64,000 nucleotides of DNA from Saccharimonas sp963550135 (GTDB lineage Bacteria; Patescibacteriota; Saccharimonadia; Saccharimonadales; Saccharimonadaceae), in assembly GCA_963550135.1 (NCBI GenBank), contig CAUVBP010000002.1, forward strand, positions 37,323-101,322. The letters are read 5' to 3'. Under the pieces are notes generated by a model. It was not told the origin of the DNA. It made no database searches and worked only from the letters and a program-made list of their open reading frames with translations. A program made the translations under genes and the position numbers. The first letter of the stretch is position 1, and each line of letters starts with the position of its first letter. Positions 24,854-31,852 of the stretch are shown here, piece after piece.

Positions 24854-25309
24854 CTACTGGTGATGATATTTGCCGCCGCGAGCAATTTCTTGCGCTCGGT
24901 ATAGCTGCTCAGCGAGAACCAGCCGCACTAACTGATGTGGAAAGACTAATGGCGACAGTGACCAAACCAGGTTAGCACGCTGTGTTAGTGCTGCGCTGAC
25001 ACCAAAGGCGCCGCCGATAACTATCGTGATATTTTTACCTTGCACAAAGAGCTCGTTTAGCTGGCGCGATAGGGCAGGCGAGTCAAACGTCTGACCGTGC
25101 TCATCGAGCAGAATTACGAAATCTTGGGGGTGTAAACGCGCTAAAATTCGCTCAGACTCCTCTTGGCGGGCCTGCTGGCCATCTAGCTTGCTATGCGGTA
25201 TCAATTGCCACTCAAAACTCCAAGGCTGCTTGCAGCGCGTTTGGTAGCGTTTGATGCCGTCGGATACCCAATCCTCGTGCTTTTTACCAACGGCGATGAC
25301 GGTGATCAT
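24854..25309 (-). CDS. rlmH: 23S rRNA pseudouridine-1915 N3-methyltransferase RlmH
   Basis: 151 residues, the normal size of this SPOUT methyltransferase. Known: methylates pseudouridine 1915 in helix 69 of assembled 70S ribosomes using SAM. Seen: N-terminal MITVIAVGKKHEDW, LLDEHGQTFDSPALS, the knot region IVIGGAFGVS, and the diagnostic end EQLYRAQEIARGGKYHHQ. The start overlaps the end of the HIT gene by 4 bp (ATGA, 25306-25309), so it is the last gene of the fic-HIT-rlmH set. Confidence 0.95.
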   Translation of the reverse strand: MITVIAVGKKHEDWVSDGIKRYQTRCKQPWSFEWQLIPHSKLDGQQARQEESERILARLHPQDFVILLDEHGQTFDSPALSRQLNELFVQGKNITIVIGGAFGVSAALTQRANLVWSLSPLVFPHQLVRLVLAEQLYRAQEIARGGKYHHQ

Positions 25310-25713
25310 ATGGCAATCAAGCGCTCTTTGATACTGTTGGCGATATTATCGAGCCGTTCGTCTGAAATATCGACAGGGTAGTCGTGATGGAGCTGTAAGG
25401 TGTCGCGGTCATACAGCGGCACTAGGTGAATATGGGCGTGCGGTACATCAAGGCCCTCAACAACTACACCGACACGCATAGGGTTGAGTTCGGCCTGGAT
25501 AGCCTGGGCGATATTTTTGGCAGTTTGCCAGAGGTGAGTGTAAGTCTCGTTGTCGAGGTCCCAAATTAAATCAACCTGTTCTTTGGGCACCACTAACACA
25601 TGCCCGTCGCTGAGTGGGTTGATATCGAGAAAGGCAATAACATCATCGTCTTCGTAGACTTTGCGGCAAGGAATTTCGCCCTTAATAATTTTGGTAAAAA
25701 TTGAATCGTCCAT
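25306..25713 (-). CDS. HIT-family nucleotide hydrolase, HinT-like
   Basis: 135 residues. Known: HinT-type enzymes hydrolyse purine nucleoside phosphoramidates such as AMP-lysine. Seen: SIFTKIIKGEIPCRKVYED at the N-terminus, FLDINPLSDGHVLVVPK, and the catalytic HAHIHLVP (about 101-108). AAGGAG precedes the ATG. It sits 2 bp after a Fic gene and overlaps rlmH. An AMP-modifying Fic and an AMP-conjugate hydrolase side by side is suggestive, but HIT genes are common and the pairing may be chance. Confidence 0.93.
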   Translation of the reverse strand: MDDSIFTKIIKGEIPCRKVYEDDDVIAFLDINPLSDGHVLVVPKEQVDLIWDLDNETYTHLWQTAKNIAQAIQAELNPMRVGVVVEGLDVPHAHIHLVPLYDRDTLQLHHDYPVDISDERLDNIANSIKERLIAI

Positions 25714-25715
25714 TA

Positions 25716-27056
25716 TTACTCCTTGTTTATCATAGTTTTTAGTTTATCAGACGCGTAGTACAGCACGGAAGCCCCCTGCTTGACAGAAAAGGTCAACCCT
25801 AGATTCAAGAGACCTTTTATATCTTTATCGGCAGTTTGGCGAGAGATGGCGTTTAATTCTGCGTGCGAGGAGATGGTAGCGTAATGACTATCGTCGGATA
25901 TTAGATAGTATATAATTTGTTTTTGCCGGTCATTAAGGTTTTTGATAGAGTGAAGTTTCTTGGTTATAGCGCTATTTTCTTCATCGGTTCTTTTAGTATA
26001 ATCTCGAAATTCCTTGATTGCCTCCAGAACTTTTTCGGTGTGATAATTAAAAAAGTAGGTAAAATCATACGAATCTTGTTCGGCGTAAATATAAGCGTAG
26101 GCGTACTGCGCTGGCGCTCGCTTAATGACTGTAGAAATTGGAAAATAAGCTAGCGCCCAATAACCGTTTTTCAGCATATACCAATAAAACAAGCTGCGCG
26201 CTAAACGTCCATTGCCGTCAGTGAAGGGGTGCAGATACCCTAGCCAAAAATGCAGCATAGTTGCTTTGACTAACGGGTGGATAAACTTACCGTTATCGTT
26301 GGCATATTCTATCAAGCGATCAAGCTCATGCTCGACGAAACTTTGGTTTGGCGGTACATGGGCGACTTTTTCGTTGAACCAGACGACTATATTATCGCTG
26401 TCTTTGCGAAATCTACCTGAATCGGCGTCGGGAATCGTGTGGCGGGTTAGCTCTTGATGCAATTCTAAGAGCAAATTTTTCGATAGACTGCGTTCAACGA
26501 AATTTTCTTCGATTTTCGATAAAGTTCGATAATTATTGAGAATCATCCAGTCGCTTTTGTTGCGCGGCTTGATGTTGTCGGCTATCATATGCTTAGCGTA
26601 GCGCCGAGAAGTGTCTGCGCCTTCGAGCTGGCTTGATGCGATAGCCTCCTCGAGGATGCCTCTTGCGATATATTTTTGCCGTTCAGATCGGGTAGTAATT
26701 GCCGGCGTATTTGTGAGAAATTGTCCGCCAGCATACATATCGACAGTTCGCTGCGCTTCGTCAACTTTCTCTTGTCTAACCCAGCCGAAATGAGCGCCGT
26801 TTTTAGCGCGAATAGGCGTCGGCTGCGAGTTAAAACGCCTAACAGTGTGGGCTAGCTGCCACGACTCTGCTGGGGTAAGCTTAGGAATCGGATCAACAAA
26901 GCGCGCCTTATCCCAGTAAAGGTATTTTGATTCGTTGACTGCTTGCAAGTAAGGAGATGCGGCCGCGGATTCATTAAAATACATGTCGATTAGATTTAAT
27001 CGGCGTTTCGTAGATATAGTAGGCTGTTCTCGGATGATTACAAAATCTTTTTCCAT
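25716..27056 (-). CDS. Fic-domain protein with built-in inhibitory motif
   Basis: 446 residues. Known for the family: Fic enzymes usually transfer AMP from ATP to target hydroxyls. Seen: the inhibitory motif S-x-x-x-E-G (SSQLEG, 141-146) upstream of the Fic core, the class II layout in which a glutamate blocks ATP until relieved; the active-site loop HPFTDGNGR (276-284) with catalytic His276; and a C-terminal winged-helix-like region (about 370-430, SRQTADKDIKGLLNLGL). The C-terminal part suggests DNA or partner binding. It is first in a set with HIT and rlmH. An AT-rich palindrome at 27092-27141 upstream may be its operator. Confidence 0.92.
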   Translation of the reverse strand: MEKDFVIIREQPTISTKRRLNLIDMYFNESAAASPYLQAVNESKYLYWDKARFVDPIPKLTPAESWQLAHTVRRFNSQPTPIRAKNGAHFGWVRQEKVDEAQRTVDMYAGGQFLTNTPAITTRSERQKYIARGILEEAIASSQLEGADTSRRYAKHMIADNIKPRNKSDWMILNNYRTLSKIEENFVERSLSKNLLLELHQELTRHTIPDADSGRFRKDSDNIVVWFNEKVAHVPPNQSFVEHELDRLIEYANDNGKFIHPLVKATMLHFWLGYLHPFTDGNGRLARSLFYWYMLKNGYWALAYFPISTVIKRAPAQYAYAYIYAEQDSYDFTYFFNYHTEKVLEAIKEFRDYTKRTDEENSAITKKLHSIKNLNDRQKQIIYYLISDDSHYATISSHAELNAISRQTADKDIKGLLNLGLTFSVKQGASVLYYASDKLKTMINKE

Positions 27057-27091
27057 AATATGTATATATTTGACATCATAATGGTAGCATA

Positions 27092-27141
27092 ATGTAAAAA
27101 ATATGTAAAGTATATGTATGTAGTTTACATATTTTTAACAT
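27092..27141 (-). promoter_or_regulatory. Palindromic operator candidate upstream of fic
   Basis: ATGTAAAAAATATGTAAAG (27092-27110) and GTTTACATATTTTTAACAT (27123-27141) are inverted copies with two mismatches over 19 positions and a 12-nt AT-rich spacer. It lies about 36 bp before the Fic start. Confidence 0.5.
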
Positions 27142-27166
27142 ATTAGCAAAAATGAGCAGCGTAGGG

Positions 27167-27172
27167 TATAAT
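27167..27172 (+). promoter_or_regulatory. -10 box of tRNA-Ser(CGA)
   Basis: TATAAT at 27167-27172, 11 nt before the tRNA 5' end. Confidence 0.55.
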
Positions 27173-27183
27173 TACCTATGCAA

Positions 27184-27271
27184 GGAGAGGTGGCCGAGTG
27201 GTTGAAGGCGCACGACTCGAAATCGTGTATGCGGCAACGTATCGCGGGTTCGAATCCCGCCCTCTCCGCCA
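27184..27271 (+). tRNA. tRNA-Ser, anticodon CGA
   Basis: The acceptor GGAGAGG pairs with CCTCTCC, with discriminator G and encoded CCA. The anticodon loop CTCGAAA gives CGA. The variable arm is long. It is very similar to the tRNA-Ser(UGA) at 10281. It borders the accessory patch that starts about 150 bp later. Confidence 0.95.
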
Positions 27272-27415
27272 GGAAATAGCATGAATTTTTATACCGATTA
27301 TGTTCTTGGCGAAAATTTTTAGATTGACCTTGCAAATATCGGGGTATTTATCGCGTCAGTACTAGCTGTGCTCATGGATTATTTGAATAGTGACGGGTGT
27401 AAGAATTGCCTAGTA

Positions 27416-27713
27416 TTATGGTAATTTATCAATTAGCTCTAGCAGCTTTTCCCATGAGGCTCTGTCAGTGTGGTCGTGATCAACAGTGCCAGCATAGTAC
27501 CGTATTGCGTAAATGTCTGGATAGTTTTGGAGTGTAATCCACTCTTGCATATCTAGTGGATAGGATAGCTGGTCGGGAGACTCCAACAGCTGCGCCCCAG
27601 TCAGTAGTCAATAAATCAAGCCCATCATGTCTAATTTGATCTGCCCAGTACTTGCAGTGCTCGACTGCTTGTTTGTAGGTCATTTGAGGGTATTGGCTGT
27701 TACTACTGCTCAT
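27416..27713 (-). pseudogene. Small unknown gene interrupted by a +1 frameshift
   Basis: Two overlapping frames together read as one protein of about 98 residues. From the ATG at 27713: MSSSNSQYPQMTYKQAVEHC and on to DLLTTDW. Then, if one G of the run at 27598-27595 (CCCC on plus) is skipped, AQLLESPDQLSYPLDMQEW follows and ends DRASWEKLLELIDKLP with TAA at 27418-27416. Without the skip the frame ends early at TRYARVDYTPKLSRHLRNTV. The second half has clean protein-like composition, so a single-base insertion in a homopolymer is the simplest reading. It could also be a sequencing error. TATAAT ends 7 nt before the ATG (27721-27726). The function is unknown. Confidence 0.65.
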
Positions 27714-27792
27714 ATTTATCATTATAGTGGTCTTGATGATTCGTTTTGCGCGCACTGATCTCGTCAGCAATTGCAAATAGCGCACTCCAATC

Positions 27793-28089
27793 CTATGGTT
27801 TATCGACACCTTTGTCTAGACTACTTAGTATCGACAACATCTCATCAAGAGCGGCGTCTGATTCGATTGTCGAGTCGTATAGCATCAAACTAAGTAATTC
27901 ATCGACGATACATTCAGATTTAGTTTGCGGATAACGTGCACCTGGCTGGTCATAATTTCCGTGTTTACACAATTCCGCGATATTCATAGTACGCGCAACT
28001 TGAATTAATGCTAATATTTTAGTAGTATTACCATTTTGGACTATACTCTCTGGCACTTCTTGTATCATTCTATCTATACTATAAAACAT
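27793..28089 (-). CDS. Small unknown protein in accessory patch
   Basis: 98 residues, acidic and helical (IVDELLSLMLYDSTIESDAALDEML), without membrane segments. The start may instead be the ATG eight codons in. No convincing Shine-Dalgarno site or promoter is visible. It lies between two other small minus-strand genes of equally unknown function, each with an AT-rich, loosely packed setting unlike the housekeeping operons. Possibly part of a small mobile or defence-type cargo, but nothing proves this. Confidence 0.55.
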   Translation of the reverse strand: MFYSIDRMIQEVPESIVQNGNTTKILALIQVARTMNIAELCKHGNYDQPGARYPQTKSECIVDELLSLMLYDSTIESDAALDEMLSILSSLDKGVDKP

Positions 28090-28251
28090 CTATGTATGTG
28101 AGTCAGTTTTTCGTCGTGACTCCGGTCTATACGTCACACCCCAGGACTGGTATACTTGTGTCTTAAGGTTCCGTTATCATTTGGTCTATCAACTCATGGA
28201 ATTAGCCAAACAAAAACGAGCCCTCAACGATTTATCTTTGTTTGACTTTGC

Positions 28252-28533
28252 TTATGAGTCGCGAACTTTTGGCAAGAATTTCTGGATAGATCGCTCACAT
28301 TGATTAAGCAGTTCTACATTAAGCGGTACTGGGTCATTGCTATTTAAAGAATAATACCTCTGGTCACATACACTAGCGAGATCATCCCACGATACAACAG
28401 ACGAGTCCTCGAGACCGCGTGCCAACGAGAACGCAAAACCATCAAGATATTCAAGGACATCTGAATTATCGGCATTTTCACGAATCATTTGAATCATATC
28501 ACGTGCTAGAATCGCTTGTTCATCCTGTTTCAT
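28252..28533 (-). CDS. Small unknown protein in accessory patch
   Basis: 93 residues, helical and acidic at the N-terminus (MKQDEQAILARDMIQMIREN), with VSWDDLASVCDQRYYSL in the middle; it looks like a small folded cytosolic protein. TATAAT ends 6 nt before the ATG (28540-28545), which supports a real, leaderless gene. The family is not recognised. The 162 bp downstream (28090-28251) hold nothing I can support. Confidence 0.62.
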   Translation of the reverse strand: MKQDEQAILARDMIQMIRENADNSDVLEYLDGFAFSLARGLEDSSVVSWDDLASVCDQRYYSLNSNDPVPLNVELLNQCERSIQKFLPKVRDS

Positions 28534-28592
28534 AATCTTATTATATAGCGAAATCTCCCTACTACCAAGGCAATAGGGGGTTCACTCCTTTC

Positions 28593-29582
28593 TCAGGTGA
28601 AGAGTGCGTCGGGGGGTGGTACGAAACGATCAGGATGACCCTTGGGGAAATTCTTGTTCGTCCAATGGACATTGCTATTGCCGTAAGGCGTAGCATCCCA
28701 CGACACGTGGTAGCCGTCTGCGAAGTACTGCGTCACGTGCAAGATTGTGCCGCTAGAATCACTGCGTCGATAGAACACACCACCATGCTCATTGGTTCCA
28801 ACTGGCTCATGATCTCGACGTGCGCTACGCATGTACAGGTCAGACTTCTCGAAGTTCTGCGCACCATGCGGGTTAAACGGATCGCGCCTATATGTCACGG
28901 TTCCATGCTGGTCCATGACGTAGTGCCCGTGGCCGGGTCCGTCAGGCTTACCAACCTCACCGAAGTAGATGTTGGTGTTGCCGTCTGAATCTGTCGAGAT
29001 CCAGACGTTGTCCTGGTACTGAAGCGGAACTCCAGCCTTTGCGGCGATCGACTTTTTGTCTTCACGCCGCTTTCGGTTCATTGCTTTGAGCTCATTAAGC
29101 CTAGCCTGAAAGGCCTTGGCGCATGAGTCAAATTCGGCCTTGGCGTGCTTGAACTCAGCTTGCGCTCGTTCGTGCTCTGCCTTGGCAGACTGAAATGCCT
29201 GCCGTGCGCAGGCGAATTCGCTCTTAGCCGCTTGGAAAGCTGGCTTGACGGCATCGAACCGTTCGCGTGCGGCGCGAATTTCAGCGACCAGCTGCCGCCG
29301 TTCGGCAACGCAGGTCTGAGACTCTGCTTTGTAAGCATGTCCCTGATCTGCGTGCATACGTGCGCTAGCGCCGTCGTGCATGTCGTGAGCCAACGAAGCC
29401 GACTCGAAAGCCGACTTCATGTTCTGATACGCCCGCTCTTGCTAAGCATTCAAGCTGTCGATTCGCGGGCCGTTGGTCTGCTTGATAGACACGTAAGCTT
29501 CCCAGGCTGCCTGCTGTCGCTGGCGGGCAGACTCGCGAGCTGACCGCAAGCGATCAAGCTCGGCGTCTCGCTGACGAGACAT
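28593..29582 (-). pseudogene. Foreign-looking coiled-coil gene broken by an in-frame TAG
   Basis: A single frame runs from the ATG at 29582 (MSRQRDAELDRLRSARES, preceded by GAGAGG) to TGA at 28593, 329 codons, with one stop inside: codon 47 is TAG at 29444-29442. The codons before and after TAG continue the same style (RIDSLNA-stop-QERAYQNMKSAF), so the original residue was probably Glu or Gln. Residues 55-170 form a repetitive coiled coil (FESA, FQAAKSEF, HERAQAEFKHAKAEF). The C-terminal domain (175-329) is Gly/Asp/His/Asn-rich (GNTNIYFGEVGKPDGPGHGH). Codon use is GC-rich at third positions (CGC, GTC, TTC), unlike the neighbours, and suggests transfer, perhaps from an actinobacterial host. 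Translation could restart at Met55. The family is not recognised. Confidence 0.75.
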
Positions 29583-29595
29583 GGTTATCCTCTCT

Positions 29596-29641
29596 GTAAA
29601 GGAGCGAAGTTACAGTGGTTACTGCAACTTCGCTCCTTTAC
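29596..29641. repeat. 46-nt near-perfect inverted repeat
   Basis: GTAAAGGAGCGAAGTT (29596-29611) and AACTTCGCTCCTTTAC (29626-29641) are exact inverted copies. Inside, CAGT and ACTG also pair around loop GGTT. It sits between the ABC permease stop and the start of the amber-broken gene. No T-run follows on either strand, so it is not a standard terminator. Confidence 0.85.
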
Positions 29642-29688
29642 AACGTAAAAAGAACTTTGGCAATAGTTTGCTCAATAAGCGGCGAGTA

Positions 29689-30903
29689 TTACTTGCGGGC
29701 GAAGATTTCTTTGGCGCTGAGTTTGCGGTTGTATTCAAGCGCGCCGAAGCGGAAGATGCGTACGGCGATGGCAATGATGATGGCGGCAGAAAAGGCCAGT
29801 AGGGCGATACCGATTACTGCTTCGCTGATTCCCAGGTTGCCGGCGGCATTGCGCAGCATCAGCGGGATTGGCGATGTCAGCGGGAAGAGCGACAAGAATT
29901 TTACTAGCGGCGCGTTTGGCATTGATATAAACATTGAAACGGCATAAAGCGGGCCGAACAGTAAAATCATTACTACGCCGAAAAAGCTGCCAGCTTCTTT
30001 GGCGGTCGGCACGGCGGCGCCGATAGCTACTAGCAGGCCGGTAAACATCATGAAGCTGCTAGCAAAGGCTAGAAAGCCGATGCCGATACGTAACGGGTCG
30101 ATTGGCAAGCTGCTGAGGTCGACTGACGGTAGCTTGAGCTGGTCGTGGAAAAACAAGTAGCCAATAAGCACCGGCAAGACCACCAGCAAGCCTTGAACTA
30201 TTGCCAGAATTATTAGCGAGATAATTTTGCCGACAATTAAGGTTCGCGCTTCGATAGTGGTGAGAATCATCTCGATAACGCGATTTTCTTTTTCTTCGGT
30301 GGTGCTGGTCAGCATTTGATTGCCAAAGAAAGTGATTAGGAAATAAAAGAGGATTAAAAAGATACCTGGCAGAATCATCTCTTGGACGCTGTCGTGGATT
30401 TTGCCATCGCGGTAAATAGTGCTGGTTGAGTTGATTTTGCCTTGGATAATTTTTTGAATAGCCGGATTAACGTCTGACCGAACAGAGGTGGCTAATAGAC
30501 TGCTAGCCAGGCTGCCGTAGCGGCCGTTGTCAAAAATACCGACATCTTTACCGTAAACTTCGATTGATTGCTGGTCGAGATTCTTTGGATAGTAGATGTA
30601 CGCATCAAGCTGGCCGTTTTTGACGCGGTCAATAGCGTTTTGCTTGTCGTTGGGATTAATTTCGGTGGCTTTCGAGGCGGCGATTAGCTGCGGTTTGACC
30701 ATCTTTGATTCGTCGGTAATAGCAATGCTGAACGACTGGTTTTTGAGCTTTTCGGCAGCGTCGTTGGTAGCTTGATTAGATAAAAAAACCATCCCAAAAA
30801 TTGCCGCAAACATCAGTGGAAAGCTAATTGCTAGAATCCAAAACGATTTTTTCTTGAGGGCGCGAACGACCTCGAAACGAATGACAGTTGATAAATTATG
30901 CAT
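29689..30903 (-). CDS. ABC-2 type transporter permease, NatB-like
   Basis: 404 residues from the ATG at 30903 (MHNLSTVIRFEV), which overlaps the end of the ATPase gene by 8 bp. Upstream in-frame codons lie wholly inside the ATPase gene and are not used. Seen: an N-terminal helix (about 20-45), a large extracytoplasmic domain (45-180), then five to six helices, with FFGNQMLTSTTEEKENRVIEMILTT before them, the hallmark of NatB/YhaP ABC-2 permeases. Known for the family: Na+ or drug/peptide efflux, often linked to envelope stress. The substrate here is unknown. It forms a two-gene operon with the ATPase. Confidence 0.92.
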   Translation of the reverse strand: MHNLSTVIRFEVVRALKKKSFWILAISFPLMFAAIFGMVFLSNQATNDAAEKLKNQSFSIAITDESKMVKPQLIAASKATEINPNDKQNAIDRVKNGQLDAYIYYPKNLDQQSIEVYGKDVGIFDNGRYGSLASSLLATSVRSDVNPAIQKIIQGKINSTSTIYRDGKIHDSVQEMILPGIFLILFYFLITFFGNQMLTSTTEEKENRVIEMILTTIEARTLIVGKIISLIILAIVQGLLVVLPVLIGYLFFHDQLKLPSVDLSSLPIDPLRIGIGFLAFASSFMMFTGLLVAIGAAVPTAKEAGSFFGVVMILLFGPLYAVSMFISMPNAPLVKFLSLFPLTSPIPLMLRNAAGNLGISEAVIGIALLAFSAAIIIAIAVRIFRFGALEYNRKLSAKEIFARK

Positions 30904-31636
30904 TTTGCTTCTCCTCGTTGTTGTGGCTGTAGACTTGAACAAAGATATCGTCGAGCGACTTGCCGCCAAATTGTTTGCGAACATTAGCGACTGTACCGTA
31001 AGCATGTGCCGCCCCGTCTTTGAGCAGCAGTATCCGGTCGCATAGGCGCTCAACTTCTTCCATCTGGTGAGTAATCATGACGACGGTAGCGCCTTTGGCC
31101 TGGTGCTCTTCAATGATTTCCATCAGTAGCCGGCGATTAACTGGGTCAAATCCTTTGGTTGGCTCGTCGAGAATTAGCAGCTCTGGGTTGTCGATGACTG
31201 TGATGCCGAGCTGGACTTTTTGCTGCTGGCCGCCGCTGAGCTTGTCGAGACGAGTTTTGGCTTTGTCGAGCAGGTCAACGCGCTTCAAAAAATCAAGCGA
31301 TTTTTGCCGAGCGTCGAGGCGGCTCATGCCTTTGAGCTGGCCGAAATAAGTCATGATGTCGATAACCGGCTCTTTTTTGTAAAGGCCGCGCTCTTCTGGC
31401 AAATAGCCGAGCTTGATGCCACTTGATACCGAGTAAGGTTTGCCATTAATCAGCAGTTCGCCGGCGGTCGGCTGATAAATACCGAGCAAGGCGCGAATGG
31501 TAGTGGTCTTGCCGGAGCCGTTACTGCCGAGAAAACCAAATGTTTCGCCGCGTTTGACCTCAAAACTTAAGTCTTTGATGACTTCGGTCTTGCCGAAACG
31601 CATCTTAAAATGAGTAATAGAAATAATAGGTTCCAT
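30896..31636 (-). CDS. ABC transporter ATP-binding protein, NatA-like
   Basis: 246 residues from the ATG at 31636 (MEPIISITHF). The -10 TGCTATCAT (31649-31644) ends 7 nt upstream, so the earlier ATGs in frame are excluded. Seen: Walker A GSNGSGKT (37-44), GYLPEERGLY Q-loop region, signature LSGGQQQK (133-140), Walker B LLILDEPTKGFDP (about 154-166) and H-loop THQ. The GYLPEERGLY segment is characteristic of NatA-type exporters. It pairs with the overlapping permease. Confidence 0.93.
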   Translation of the reverse strand: MEPIISITHFKMRFGKTEVIKDLSFEVKRGETFGFLGSNGSGKTTTIRALLGIYQPTAGELLINGKPYSVSSGIKLGYLPEERGLYKKEPVIDIMTYFGQLKGMSRLDARQKSLDFLKRVDLLDKAKTRLDKLSGGQQQKVQLGITVIDNPELLILDEPTKGFDPVNRRLLMEIIEEHQAKGATVVMITHQMEEVERLCDRILLLKDGAAHAYGTVANVRKQFGGKSLDDIFVQVYSHNNEEKQNA

Positions 31637-31690
31637 ATTTTCCATGATAGCATGGGCCAAACCAGTTGTGAAAATTACTAGCAAAAATGC

Positions 31691-31719
31691 TTGAAAAATC
31701 CATATTTAGCGTTTATGCT
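31691..31719 (+). promoter_or_regulatory. Promoter of nrdA
   Basis: TTGAAA (31691-31696), 17-nt spacer, TATGCT (31714-31719), giving a leader of about 125 nt before the nrdA ATG. Confidence 0.55.
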
Positions 31720-31747
31720 TGGTATACAGACGCTATATGTATAGTGT
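31697..31747 (+). promoter_or_regulatory. Candidate tandem NrdR-like boxes before nrdA
   Basis: AATCCATATTTAGCGT (31697-31712) matches 11 of 16 positions of the NrdR consensus ACACWATATATWGTGT and lies in the promoter spacer. ACGCTATATGTATAGTGT (31730-31747) is a second, imperfect palindrome of the same type, but 2 bp longer than the consensus. The offset of 33-35 bp is close to, but not exactly, the usual spacing. Confidence 0.35.
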
Positions 31748-31852
31748 TTAGTAAAATAGACAAATATGCAAATAAATTGCGCAAAACAGATCTAGATGGT
31801 CTAGCTAGTTTTTTGCGCTCAAAAATAGCAGCTAAAAATAAGAAAGGAAACG

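Noticed and set aside
29442..29444. TAG reassigned as a sense codon
   Set aside because: Only this one gene shows it, and the genes in the window end normally with TAG, TAA and TGA (for example TAG at 35528-35530 and 37372-37374).
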